Assembly (NCBI RefSeq): GCF_900104945.1
Contig: NZ_LT629736.1
Coordinates: forward strand, 2,480,001 to 2,544,000
DNA length: 64,000 nucleotides
Origin: Halopseudomonas xinjiangensis
Lineage (GTDB): Bacteria > Pseudomonadota > Gammaproteobacteria > Pseudomonadales > Pseudomonadaceae
Reading direction: 5' to 3'
In this document: positions 39,719 through 48,545 of the stretch, piece by piece
How positions within the stretch are numbered: the stretch's first letter is position 1
Layout of the letters: every line of letters begins with the position of its first letter
The notes under the pieces: generated by a model
Seen by the model: the letters and a program-made list of their open reading frames with translations, nothing else
What the model was told of the DNA's origin: nothing
Database searches by the model: none
Made by a program: the position numbers and the translations under genes

Positions 39719-40027
39719 TCAGGCATTGACGTCGAGGAGCGTGCCGAGCACTTCGCTTGCGGTATCAATGACCGCGGCACCGGCCTCGACTTCCTGGCGG
39801 CTCTGCTGCAGCGCAACGAGATTGTCCACCAGATTGACTGGACGATTACTGTCGACCTGCGTCGACGAGGCAGCCTGGCCAGTAGCCGGCTGGACCGGAA
39901 CCGATGGTTTCGCCGCCGGATCAGCGGGAACGCCTGCACGGCCTATTTCCGCGGCAGCGGTGTTGGCGCGGTATTGGCCCTGGCGGACCGTGTTCAAGCC
40001 GGAGGACATCAGATCAAGGGTAGCCAT
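39719..40027 (-). CDS. Hypothetical protein with a flagellar rod/hook-like C-terminus
   Basis: A 102-residue protein with no assigned function. The N-terminal 30 residues (LDLMSSGLNTVRQGQYRANTAA) are helical. The middle is a Pro/Ala-rich linker. The C-terminal 40 residues (PVNLVDNLVALQQSRQEVEA, then GAAVIDTASEVLG) follow the NVNLVEEMVNLIQTQRAYEA-like pattern of FlgG/FlgE ends. This similarity is by eye. A GCCCCG/CGGGGC stem-loop follows the stop at 39695-39714. A small gene stands in the same position near the bio genes in P. aeruginosa. Confidence 0.7.
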   Translation of the reverse strand: MATLDLMSSGLNTVRQGQYRANTAAAEIGRAGVPADPAAKPSVPVQPATGQAASSTQVDSNRPVNLVDNLVALQQSRQEVEAGAAVIDTASEVLGTLLDVNA

Positions 40028-40091
40028 GGTGCTTGCCTCGGTAGTGATCGCCTTTATCTAAGCATACAAAATGGCGAAGCGCCATCACCCG

Positions 40092-40772
40092 TCAGATTAG
40101 CGGCGTCAAATCAAGATGATCGGCAACCCGCTCAGCAGAAGGTGATTCGAGCCAGGGCACCACGCCCAGACACGGCGCTTTGATCAGACGTTGCAGTGTC
40201 GCGAGGTTTTCCTCCGGCCGGCTCATGTCAGGGTCGACCCGATTGGCAACCCAGCCCGCCAGTTGCAAGCCGTCCGCGGCGATCGCTTCGGCGGTGAGCA
40301 ACGCATGATTGATACAGCCCAGACGCATCCCCACCACCATGATGACCGGCAGGCGCAGGGCTGCGGCCAGATCAGCCAGCGTTTCGCTGTCATTGAGCGG
40401 GACGCGCCAGCCTCCGGCGCCTTCGACCAGCGTCAAATCGCGGCCGAGCTCGAACACGCGCTGACAACCCTTCACGAGGGTGTCGCGGGTCAGAACGGTC
40501 CCCTCTTCCACCGCTGCGATGTGCGGCGCGATCGCCGCTTCGAGGGTGATGGGGTTGATCAGTCCGTATTCGAGTCGCGGCTCGCACTGTGCCTGCAACG
40601 CAAGCGCATCTTCATTGCGCAGGCCTTCGCCGGTACGTTCGCAGCCTGCCGCGACCGGCTTAGCCGCTGCGGTGGTCATACCGCTCAGCCGTGCCTTGTG
40701 TAGCAGCCCGGCGGAAATGGTGGTTTTGCCGATTTCGGTATCGGTTCCGGTTACGAAATAGATATTGCTCAT
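40092..40772 (-). CDS. bioD: Dethiobiotin synthetase
   Basis: A 226-residue P-loop carboxylase closing the ureido ring of biotin (DAPA + CO2 + ATP). P-loop FVTGTDTEIGKTTISAG at residues 5-21, then AAAKPVAAGC and VEGAGGWRVPLND, all typical. It follows bioC by 19 bp and is the last gene of the bioBFHCD run. Confidence 0.96.
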   Translation of the reverse strand: MSNIYFVTGTDTEIGKTTISAGLLHKARLSGMTTAAAKPVAAGCERTGEGLRNEDALALQAQCEPRLEYGLINPITLEAAIAPHIAAVEEGTVLTRDTLVKGCQRVFELGRDLTLVEGAGGWRVPLNDSETLADLAAALRLPVIMVVGMRLGCINHALLTAEAIAADGLQLAGWVANRVDPDMSRPEENLATLQRLIKAPCLGVVPWLESPSAERVADHLDLTPLI

Positions 40773-40791
40773 GGTACGTATCGTCTTCCCG

Positions 40792-41583
40792 TCAGCGGGT
40801 GGGGCCTTTGCGCAGTATCACCTGCGCTACATCGTATGTGGCAGGCAAACCCTGCCCGGTTCTGAATGCTTCGTAGGCTTCGGTCAGTGCGCGCAGGCGT
40901 GAGCGGCCCGTAAGCCCGCCTGGCCGTCCTGCATTGACGTTATGCGCGCCGATTGCCTTGAGCTCTCGCGTCAGGTCGGACAACTGCTCATAGCAGAGCA
41001 CGTGGCGCTCGACTTCGCAGTGCCAGAAGGTGAAACCCGCCTGGCAGAGGTGGGCTTGCAGTGTTTCGAGCGTCATGAATCGATTCACGTGGACGAACCC
41101 GTCGACGGTGGTCCAGGCATCTCTCAGCTCGTGCAACGAAGCATCGAGTAGCGTGTTGAAAGCCAGATAGCCGCCTGGGCGCAGGGCGCGCCATGTCTCG
41201 TGCAGAGCCTGCTGGAGATCAGAGCACCACTGCAAAGCGAGGCTGGAGAAGATTAGGTCCTGCGAGGCATCACGCAGCGGCAGACGCTCGGCATCAGCGG
41301 CGACCCAGCGGGTATGGTCGCTTTGCCGGCAAGCGTAGCGCAGCATGCCTTCGGCGAGATCCAGCCCGCAAACCGAAGCGCCATAGCGCGTTTCCAAAAG
41401 CCGGGTAAAGTGGCCGGTGCCGCATCCCAGATCCACGACATCGGCCGGAACGAACCGGTCGGGCAGTCGATGCATGAGATTGCGACCTACCGTTCGCTGG
41501 AAGGCAGCGGCCTGATCGTAGGTCGCGGCAGCGCGGCCGAACGAATCGGCGATCCGCCGCTTGTCCAGAATGGCCTCAGACAT
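40792..41583 (-). CDS. bioC: Malonyl-ACP O-methyltransferase BioC
   Basis: A 263-residue SAM methyltransferase that caps malonyl-ACP as a methyl ester to enter biotin synthesis. It opens RIADSFGRAAATYDQAAAFQ, the BioC signature, then VVDLGCGTGHFTRLL and LALQWCSDLQQALHE. The start at 41583 ([10 protein letters not shown]) overlaps the bioH stop by eight bases; a longer frame extends into bioH. Confidence 0.95.
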   Translation of the reverse strand: MSEAILDKRRIADSFGRAAATYDQAAAFQRTVGRNLMHRLPDRFVPADVVDLGCGTGHFTRLLETRYGASVCGLDLAEGMLRYACRQSDHTRWVAADAERLPLRDASQDLIFSSLALQWCSDLQQALHETWRALRPGGYLAFNTLLDASLHELRDAWTTVDGFVHVNRFMTLETLQAHLCQAGFTFWHCEVERHVLCYEQLSDLTRELKAIGAHNVNAGRPGGLTGRSRLRALTEAYEAFRTGQGLPATYDVAQVILRKGPTR

Positions 41584-42292
41584 CACGCGCCTCGACGAAC
41601 TCGGCGATCCGCTCGGCAAGCCACATCGGCTGCTCTAGCGGCAAGGCATGACTGGCGTCCGGATGTACGGCCAGCTCGGCTGTGGCATTGCAAGCCTCCA
41701 GCCGCGTGGCCGCGGTTACCGGGACCAGGGCGTCGCGCGCACCCAGGCAATGCATGACCGGCCCACTGGCGTCACGCAACAGCACCCGGTTATCCAGAAT
41801 GCCGAGAACCGCCAGCATATGCAGCCTCTGCTCAGGATCACGATCATCCCAGACCAAGGAGCGTGCCAGCGTGCGTCGCTGCTCGCTACCCTGAGTCACC
41901 AACAGACCAAACCGCTTGTGAGCTTTCTCTGACTCGTACCGATATTCGTTGTAGAAGTTTCTGAATGTCTCGCGCGACATCGCTTCCGGCCAGTCCTCGC
42001 GGGTCACGAAACACGCGTTGCTGCAGACGGTTATCACCGCGGCAAAGCGATCCGGGAAGCGCCGCATGAGCTGCAGCGCCAACATACCGCCAAGTGACCA
42101 GCCGACCAGAATTCCGGGCGGCGTCGACTCGGCCAGCGCGGCCAGATCCTGCTCCAAAGTGCCGAGAGTCATTACCGGCAACTTCTTCGCGCTAACACGC
42201 GCCTGCGGCATACGCTCCAACAGTGCCGAACGCAGCGGATCGAGCGAGGCGGCAGCGAGCGACCATCCCGGTAATAACGTCATGTCAGTCAT
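41576..42292 (-). CDS. bioH: Pimeloyl-ACP methyl ester carboxylesterase BioH
   Basis: A 238-residue alpha/beta hydrolase that removes the methyl cap put on by BioC. The nucleophile Ser66 is in VGWSLGGM, the acid in GARDALVP and the histidine in [13 protein letters not shown]. It overlaps bioF by eight bases and bioC by eight. Confidence 0.94.
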   Translation of the reverse strand: MTDMTLLPGWSLAAASLDPLRSALLERMPQARVSAKKLPVMTLGTLEQDLAALAESTPPGILVGWSLGGMLALQLMRRFPDRFAAVITVCSNACFVTREDWPEAMSRETFRNFYNEYRYESEKAHKRFGLLVTQGSEQRRTLARSLVWDDRDPEQRLHMLAVLGILDNRVLLRDASGPVMHCLGARDALVPVTAATRLEACNATAELAVHPDASHALPLEQPMWLAERIAEFVEARDV

Positions 42293-43457
42293 GGGACTCC
42301 GGCAGGCTGGCTACGGCCTGTTGCAGGGCTTCGAGCAGCCGGTCGATATCGGCGTGGGAATGTTCAGCACACAAGGTGACACGCAAACGCGAAGTTCCGC
42401 GGGGCACTGTCGGCGGACGGATTGCAGTGACCAGGATGCCGCGCTCACGCAGGGCCGCAGACAGCGCCAGCGCTCGCGCGCTGCTGCCGACCACGATCGG
42501 CTGGATCGGCGTGGAGCTGTCCATCAGCTGTAGCCCGATGGCTGACACGCCCTGGCGGAAGCGAGCGATGAGGCTGCCCAGGTGCTCCCGGCGCCAGCCT
42601 TCTTCGCGCAGTAATTGCAAACTGCGCAGCGTCGCGCAGGCCACCGCTGGCGGCTGGCTGGTGGTGTAGATATAGGGACGGGCAAACTGGATAAGCGACT
42701 CGACGAGATCGTCACTACCAGCGACGAATGCGCCAGCGGTGCCGAACGCCTTGCCCAGCGTGCCGATCAGCACCGGCACGTCATTCAGCCCGAGCCCGAA
42801 GTGCTCGACGATTCCGCCACCAGTCTTGCCCAGACAGCCGAATCCGTGCGCATCATCGACCATGACCCAGGCGCCGTGCGTACGCGCTGTGTCGCAGATG
42901 GCCGGCAACTCGGCGAGGTCGCCATCCATACTGAACACACCATCGGTGACCACCAGCGTATCGCCTTCGGCCTTGGCAAGACGACTTTGCAGACTGGCGA
43001 CGTCATTGTGCAGGTAGCGGGAAAAACGCGCGCCGCTAAGCAGACCGGCGTCGAGTAGCGAAGCGTGGTTCAAACGATCCTCAAGCACCGTGCCGCCCTG
43101 CCCGACGAGCGCCGTGACAGTGCCGAGATTGGCCATGTAACCGCTGGACAGCAACAGCGCACGGGGCCGCCCGGTGAATTCTGCCAGCGCCTCTTCAAGC
43201 TCATGGTGCGGAGTGCTGTGGCCGACCACAAGGTGCGATGCGCCACCACCTGCGCCCCAGCGCCGCGCGCCCTCGGCAAACGCCTCGGTGACCTGAGGGT
43301 GATTGGCCAGGCCGAGATAATCGTTGCTGCAAAAAGCCAGCAACGGCTCGCCATCGACCATAACGTTCACGCCCTGCGGTGTTTCCAGCAGGGGACGCTG
43401 ACGGTAAAGGTGAGCGGCGCGGCGTTCAGCCAGGCGGGAGGACAGATCGAAAGACAT
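42285..43457 (-). CDS. bioF: 8-amino-7-oxononanoate synthase
   Basis: A PLP enzyme of the alpha-oxoamine synthase family, 390 residues, condensing pimeloyl-ACP with alanine. It has [45 protein letters not shown] and the Schiff-base lysine in [15 protein letters not shown]. The start [16 protein letters not shown] at 43457 is preferred; the extension upstream runs into a repeat. Confidence 0.96.
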   Translation of the reverse strand: MSFDLSSRLAERRAAHLYRQRPLLETPQGVNVMVDGEPLLAFCSNDYLGLANHPQVTEAFAEGARRWGAGGGASHLVVGHSTPHHELEEALAEFTGRPRALLLSSGYMANLGTVTALVGQGGTVLEDRLNHASLLDAGLLSGARFSRYLHNDVASLQSRLAKAEGDTLVVTDGVFSMDGDLAELPAICDTARTHGAWVMVDDAHGFGCLGKTGGGIVEHFGLGLNDVPVLIGTLGKAFGTAGAFVAGSDDLVESLIQFARPYIYTTSQPPAVACATLRSLQLLREEGWRREHLGSLIARFRQGVSAIGLQLMDSSTPIQPIVVGSSARALALSAALRERGILVTAIRPPTVPRGTSRLRVTLCAEHSHADIDRLLEALQQAVASLPESHD

Positions 43458-43468
43458 AGCACTCACAC

Positions 43469-43580
43469 AGCGGCAAGCTCCAAGCGGCAAGCTGGCCGTG
43501 CACTATCAGGTTGCTCGGACGGGCAGACTCGACACGGCAGCAGGGCCGCTTGTAGCTTGCCGCTAATGGCTTGCAGCGGC
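43469..43580. repeat. Dispersed intergenic inverted repeat, bioF-bioB gap
   Basis: The left arm has two CGGCAAGC units (43471 and 43485) and the right arm carries GCCGCTTGTAGC and TTGCCGCTAATGGCTTGC. The arms are near reverse complements (AAGCGGCAAGC against GCTTGCCGCT) around about 50 bp. It is the same family as the repeats near 12.5, 19.3, 33.1 and 58.0 kb. Confidence 0.65.
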
Positions 43581-43581
43581 G

Positions 43582-44628
43582 TTACACCGCCGCGTTCACG
43601 AACATCTTGCTGTCACGCTGCTCGACCAGTGCCTGCTCGATGGCAGCCTGATGAATCTCGTCATCATGTTCCTGCCGCTCTTCCGGCTTGATACCCAGGC
43701 GATCGAACAGACGCATGTCTTTTTCGGCTTGCGGATTGCTGGTGGTCAGCAGACGGTCACCATAGAAAATCGAGTTGGCGCCAGCGAAAAACGCCAGAGC
43801 CTGGGTCTGCTCGTTCATCTGCTCGCGCCCGGCGGAGAGACGCACATGTGATTTGGGCATCAGGATGCGCGCAACGGCCAGGGTGCGGATGAAATCGAAG
43901 GGATCGACGTCTTCCTCGTTCTCCAGCGGAGTACCCTTGACCTTGACCAGCATGTTGATCGGCACGCTTTCCGGATGCTCCGGCAGGTTGGCCAACTGGA
44001 TCAACAGGCCGGCGCGATCTTCCAGGCTTTCGCCCATGCCGAGGATGCCACCAGAGCAGATCTTCATCCCCGCATCGCGCACGTAGGACAACGTCTGCAG
44101 CCGGTCGCCATAGGTGCGTGTGGTGATGATGTTGCCGTAGAACTCAGGCGAGGTATCGAGGTTGTGGTTGTAGTAGTCCAGCCCGGCCTCGGCGAGCGCT
44201 GAAGTCTGCTCCTTGGTCAGCTTACCGAGCGTCATGCAGGTTTCCAGACCCAGTTTGCGCACTCCACGGACCATCTCCAGCACGTAGGGCATGTCTTTCT
44301 CGGACGGGTGCTTCCAGGCAGCGCCCATACAGAAACGAGTCGCGCCGATGGCCTTGGCCGCTGCTGCCTCGTCCAGGACTTTCTGTACTTCGAGCAGCTT
44401 TTCCTTGTCCAGCCCGGTGTTGTAGTGCCCCGACTGCGGACAGTACTTGCAGTCTTCCGGACAGGCGCCGGTCTTGATCGACAACAGCGTGGACACCTGT
44501 ACCCGGTTGGCATCGAAGTGCTGGCGGTGGACGGTCTGTGCTTGAAACATCAGATCGTTGAACGGTTGGCGGAAAAGAGCCAGCACTTCGGCCGGAGTCC
44601 AGTCGTGGCGGGTCACGGAAGCGGTCAT
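43582..44628 (-). CDS. bioB: Biotin synthase
   Basis: A 348-residue radical-SAM enzyme inserting sulfur into dethiobiotin. The SAM 4Fe-4S cysteines 56, 60 and 63 lie in [18 protein letters not shown]. The 2Fe-2S ligand region includes MGAAWKHP, and the arginine in [11 protein letters not shown] replaces the usual fourth cysteine. A strong promoter lies upstream and overlaps the start of divergent comF. Confidence 0.98.
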   Translation of the reverse strand: MTASVTRHDWTPAEVLALFRQPFNDLMFQAQTVHRQHFDANRVQVSTLLSIKTGACPEDCKYCPQSGHYNTGLDKEKLLEVQKVLDEAAAAKAIGATRFCMGAAWKHPSEKDMPYVLEMVRGVRKLGLETCMTLGKLTKEQTSALAEAGLDYYNHNLDTSPEFYGNIITTRTYGDRLQTLSYVRDAGMKICSGGILGMGESLEDRAGLLIQLANLPEHPESVPINMLVKVKGTPLENEEDVDPFDFIRTLAVARILMPKSHVRLSAGREQMNEQTQALAFFAGANSIFYGDRLLTTSNPQAEKDMRLFDRLGIKPEERQEHDDEIHQAAIEQALVEQRDSKMFVNAAV

Positions 44629-44653
44629 CGATGAATCCTTGCGGTTTACTTGG

Positions 44654-44712
44654 GAACCGGTTTCGGTTCAGGCTATGGCCAGAGATAATAACGACGGCAC
44701 GGAGGCTGTCAA
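44654..44712 (-). promoter_or_regulatory. bioB promoter with leader palindrome
   Basis: On the minus strand TTGACA (44712-44707), 16 bases, TATTAT (44690-44685): a near-consensus sigma-70 promoter. About 15 bases downstream lies the palindrome GAACCG-AAAC-CGGTTC (44669-44654), a candidate operator. No classical BirA site (TTGTAAACC...GGTTTACAA) is seen. Confidence 0.65.
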
Positions 44713-44715
44713 CCA

Positions 44716-45426
44716 ATGAAGACGCGCGCGGTTTACAACTGGCTATTAAACATCCAATCGAAGCGCTGCATGCTGTGTCTCGCTAGCGCCGATACCGGAC
44801 GCGAGCTGTGCCATGCGTGCCATCTGGATCTGCCATGGCTAGGCCCGCACTGCCGGGTCTGCGCGCTGCCGCTGCCTAACGAAGGGCAGCTTTGCGGGCA
44901 GTGCCAGACCAGCCCGCCAGGCTTCGCTCGCGTCATCGCTCCGTTTCGCTATGCATTTCCTCTCGATAGCCTTATCCCCGCATTCAAATATCATCAGCAG
45001 TTCGCGTTCGGCCGCCTGATGGCCGAGCTTCTGGCCGAAGCAATAGCGGCTGAGTACGACGATGCTGGTCCCGTCGAATGCCTGGTCCCGCTTCCACTGC
45101 ATCATCGCCGGCAGGCCCGTCGTGGGTTCAACCAGGCAACCGAATTGGCCCGACCAATCGCCGGTGCATTGGGGCTGCCCCTGCTTCCGAAAGCCTTGCA
45201 GCGGGTGAAAGCCAGTGAAAGTCAGCTGGGGCTCGCAGCAGCGGATCGTCGCCGTAACCTGCATGACGCATTCCGCTGTCCGGCTGCCCCTCTGATCGAA
45301 GGCCGCCATGTCGCGCTACTCGATGACGTGGTCACCACCGGCGCGACAGTGCGAGCGGCCAGTCGCACCCTGCTGGAGGCCGGCGCGCGCGAAGTCAGCG
45401 TCTGGTGCGTCGCGCGCACACCCTAG
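44716..45426 (+). CDS. comF: ComF family phosphoribosyltransferase-like protein
   Basis: A 236-residue ComF/GntX-type protein needed for DNA uptake in competent bacteria. An N-terminal double zinc ribbon (C18-x2-C, CHAC; CRVC, CGQC) is followed by LVPLPLHHRRQARRGFNQATE and the PRPP loop VALLDDVVTTGATVRAA. Whether it transfers phosphoribose is unproven. It is divergent from bioB, with the start inside the bioB promoter region. Confidence 0.93.
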   Translation: MKTRAVYNWLLNIQSKRCMLCLASADTGRELCHACHLDLPWLGPHCRVCALPLPNEGQLCGQCQTSPPGFARVIAPFRYAFPLDSLIPAFKYHQQFAFGRLMAELLAEAIAAEYDDAGPVECLVPLPLHHRRQARRGFNQATELARPIAGALGLPLLPKALQRVKASESQLGLAAADRRRNLHDAFRCPAAPLIEGRHVALLDDVVTTGATVRAASRTLLEAGAREVSVWCVARTP

Positions 45427-45531
45427 CCGTTGCAGGCGCCGACCATGACGCAGTCCATCCACTGCTCCAACACGGTGTCCGGATGTATGCCACCATATAC
45501 ATAATCAAAACCGGCCAGAGCGGAGCTGAAC

Positions 45532-46512
45532 ATGGACACGCAACATCCTTTTGCCCTGCTTACACCCGACGCCGTGCTGGACGCGGTTGAGTCGCTCGGC
45601 TATCTCAGCGACGCTCGCATCCTCACGCTCAACAGCTACGAGAACCGCGTATTCCAGGTCGGCATCGAGTCCGCGCAACCGTTGATTGCGAAGTTCTACC
45701 GGCCCGGCCGCTGGACGGATGCCTCGATCCTGGAAGAGCATCGCTTCAGCCTGGAACTGGCCGAGCGTGACATCCCGGTAATCCCGCCGATGCAGATCGA
45801 CGGCCAAACCCTGTTCGAACACGCGGGGTTCCGCTTCAGTCTGTTTCGACGGTTCGGGGGACGCGCGCCCGAGTTCGACGACCCGGACCAGTTCCTGATG
45901 CTCGGCCGCTTGCTTGGTCGGCTGCATGCCGTTGGCGCGATGACTCCGTTCGAACATCGCCCTGCGCTGACCCCGCAGACGTTCGGGCGTGACAGTATCG
46001 CCACGCTTGAGCGCGTTGACTGCGTGCCCAATAGTCTCAAACCCGCCTATTTTTCGGTTGCCAAAGATCTGATCGATCGGGTCGAGGCAATTTTCAGCGA
46101 CGTGCCCTTCGAGCCGATCCGCCTGCACGGCGACCTGCACCTGGGCAATCTGCTGCTGCGTGACGACCTGTTGTACATGGTCGATCTGGACGACTGCCGC
46201 TCCGGCCCGGCCATGCAGGATCTCTGGATGATGCTGTCCGGCGAGCGCGACCAGCGCCAGGCACAGCTGTCAGAGCTGATCGACGGCTATAACGAATTTC
46301 ATGATTTCGATCCGCGTCAGTTACCGCTCATCGAGCCGCTGCGCAGTCTGCGTCTGGTGCATTACAGTGCTTGGCTCGCCAGCCGCTGGGACGACCCCGC
46401 ATTCCCGATGCATTTCCCGTGGTTTGCCAGCGAGCGCTATTGGGCCGATCAGATCCTGACATTACGGGAACAGCGGGCTGCGCTGGATGAGCCTGCGCTT
46501 CGGCTGTTCTGA
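45532..46512 (+). CDS. srkA: Stress response kinase SrkA (YihE/RdoA)
   Basis: A 326-residue APH-like Ser/Thr kinase that counteracts MazEF and envelope stress death in E. coli. It opens PDAVLDAVESLGYLSDARIL, has LNSYENRVFQV, and the catalytic loop LHGDLHLGNLL with metal ligand in MVDLDDCRSGPAMQDLWM. Length matches (E. coli 328). Confidence 0.94.
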   Translation: MDTQHPFALLTPDAVLDAVESLGYLSDARILTLNSYENRVFQVGIESAQPLIAKFYRPGRWTDASILEEHRFSLELAERDIPVIPPMQIDGQTLFEHAGFRFSLFRRFGGRAPEFDDPDQFLMLGRLLGRLHAVGAMTPFEHRPALTPQTFGRDSIATLERVDCVPNSLKPAYFSVAKDLIDRVEAIFSDVPFEPIRLHGDLHLGNLLLRDDLLYMVDLDDCRSGPAMQDLWMMLSGERDQRQAQLSELIDGYNEFHDFDPRQLPLIEPLRSLRLVHYSAWLASRWDDPAFPMHFPWFASERYWADQILTLREQRAALDEPALRLF

Positions 46513-46599
46513 TCCGGGTACATAAAAGAGATCAATGGCCGTTCTCAGTCACAGAGCGAACACATACACTGCCGGGCGTTCAATTCAGAGGTTCATGCC

Positions 46600-48402
46600 A
46601 TGACCGATATCCTTCCTGATGCCCGCAACCTGGCCTTCGAACTCTACGAAGTCCTGGATGCCGAAGCACTCACCCGTCGCGAGCGCTTCGCCGAGCACAA
46701 CCGCGAGACCTTCGACGCAGCGATCAATACCGCTCGCAACATTGCGGAGAAGTACTTTCTGCCGCATAACCGCAAGAGCGACGAGCATGAACCTCAGTAC
46801 GTCGACGGCGCAGCCGAACTGATTCCCGACGTCAAGCCGGCAGTGGATGCGTTCCTCGAAGCCGGCTTTCTGAATGCCACCCGCACCTTCGAACAAGGCG
46901 GCATGCAGTTGCCGACGCTGTTGTCACAGGCCTGCTTTACGCAGTTTCAGGCCGCCAATATTGCGACTTCCTCCTACTGCATGCTGACCATGGGCGCGGC
47001 GAACCTGATCGAGAACTTCGGCAACGAAGAGCAGAAGCAACGCTTCCTGCAGCCGATGATCGAAGGCCGCTTCTTCGGCACCATGGCACTGACCGAGCCG
47101 CATGCCGGCTCGTCCTTGTCGGATATCCGCACCCGTGCCGAACCCGCCGACGACGGCAGCTATCGTCTGAAGGGCAACAAGATCTTCATTTCCGCGGGCG
47201 ATCATCCGCTGTCGGACAACATCGTGCATATGGTGCTGGCTAAGCTGCCCGATGCACCGCCCGGCGTGAAGGGCATCTCGCTGTTCATCGTGCCGAAGTT
47301 CCTGGTCAACGATGACGGCTCGCTGGGCGAGCGCAACGATGTGACCCTGGCCGGCCTGTTCCACAAGATGGGTTGGCGCGGCACCACCTCCACCGCACTG
47401 AACTTCGGCGACAATGGCAACTGCGTTGCGTATCTGGTGGGCAAGCCGCACCAGGGGCTGAACTACATGTTCAGGATGATGAACGAGGCGCGCATCGGTG
47501 TCGGCATGGGCGCGGTGATGCTCGGCAACGCAGGCTACAAATACTCGCTGGACTATGCGCGCAACCGTCCGCAGGGTCGCCTGCCCGACGGCAAGGACCC
47601 AAGCAGCGCACAGGTATCGATCGTCGAGCACACCGACGTCAAGCGCATGCTGTTGACCCAGAAAGCCTATGTCGAAGGTGGATATGACCTGGGTTTGTAT
47701 GCCGCGCGGCTGTTTGACGACACCGAGACCCTGGAAACCGAAGAGCAACGCAAGACTGCTCTGGAGTTGCTCGACCTGCTCACGCCGATCGTCAAGGCCT
47801 GGCCCTCCGACTACTGCCTGAAGGCCAACGAGCTGGCTATCCAGATTCTGGGCGGTCATGGTTACACCCGTGAGTACCCGGTCGAACAGTACTATCGGGA
47901 CAACCGGCTGAACCCGATCCATGAGGGCACCAACGGCATCCAGTCGCTCGACCTACTCGGTCGCAAGGTGGCGATGAACAACGGCGCCGCGCTCAAGCAG
48001 CTGTCCGGCCTGATCCAGAACACCTGCAGCCGTGCCAGCGAATTCGAATCCCTGAATGCACTACGCGAGCCGCTGGAAAAGCTCCACGCACATATCGGCA
48101 AGGTGACCCTGGCACTGCTCGGCGAGATGGGCCAGGGCAAGGTCAATCAGGCGCTGGCCAACTCGGCTCTGTATCTCAACGCGTTTGGCCACATGGTGAT
48201 CGGTTGGCGCTGGCTGGAACAGGCGATCCGTGCAGAAGAAGGCCTTGCTCGCGGCAACGCTGTCGACAGCGATTTCTACCGCGGCAAGTTGCAAGCTGCG
48301 CGTTATTTCCTGACCTGGGAAGTGCCAGGTTGTCATCATGCATTGACCGTGCTGGAAAACCGCGACGCCACGTGTCTGGACATGCAGGACAGCTGGTTCT
48401 GA
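46600..48402 (+). CDS. Acyl-CoA dehydrogenase, 600 residues
   Basis: The second long FadE-like acyl-CoA dehydrogenase. It has TMALTEPHAGSSLSDIRT, KGNKIFISAGDHPLSDN, MGWRGTTSTALNFGDNG, ILGGHGYTREYPVEQYYRD and HEGTNGIQSLDLLGRK. The C-terminal domain ends in RDATCLDMQDSWF. It resembles the counterpart at 37.6 kb over its length but lacks PsrA boxes, and by position is like P. aeruginosa PA0507/PA0508. Substrate chain length is not visible in the sequence. Confidence 0.9.
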   Translation: MTDILPDARNLAFELYEVLDAEALTRRERFAEHNRETFDAAINTARNIAEKYFLPHNRKSDEHEPQYVDGAAELIPDVKPAVDAFLEAGFLNATRTFEQGGMQLPTLLSQACFTQFQAANIATSSYCMLTMGAANLIENFGNEEQKQRFLQPMIEGRFFGTMALTEPHAGSSLSDIRTRAEPADDGSYRLKGNKIFISAGDHPLSDNIVHMVLAKLPDAPPGVKGISLFIVPKFLVNDDGSLGERNDVTLAGLFHKMGWRGTTSTALNFGDNGNCVAYLVGKPHQGLNYMFRMMNEARIGVGMGAVMLGNAGYKYSLDYARNRPQGRLPDGKDPSSAQVSIVEHTDVKRMLLTQKAYVEGGYDLGLYAARLFDDTETLETEEQRKTALELLDLLTPIVKAWPSDYCLKANELAIQILGGHGYTREYPVEQYYRDNRLNPIHEGTNGIQSLDLLGRKVAMNNGAALKQLSGLIQNTCSRASEFESLNALREPLEKLHAHIGKVTLALLGEMGQGKVNQALANSALYLNAFGHMVIGWRWLEQAIRAEEGLARGNAVDSDFYRGKLQAARYFLTWEVPGCHHALTVLENRDATCLDMQDSWF

Positions 48403-48437
48403 TCGAAATGTGACCAGGATCACGTTTCGTACATCTC

Positions 48438-48463
48438 ATCAGGCCACCTCCGGGTGGCCTGAT
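48438..48463 (+). terminator. Terminator after second acyl-CoA dehydrogenase
   Basis: ATCAGGCCACC, 4-base loop, GGTGGCCTGAT, followed by ACATTTTGACGCTTTTC. Confidence 0.75.
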
Positions 48464-48545
48464 ACATTTTGACGCTTTTCCCTTGCTTCCCAATCCATTC
48501 GGGGGCGAATACCCTTCTGCCCTTTTACCCAGCGGATCTTCCCCG

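Noticed and set aside
46924-47922. 332-codon minus-strand frame
   Set aside because: Antisense shadow of the second acyl-CoA dehydrogenase gene.
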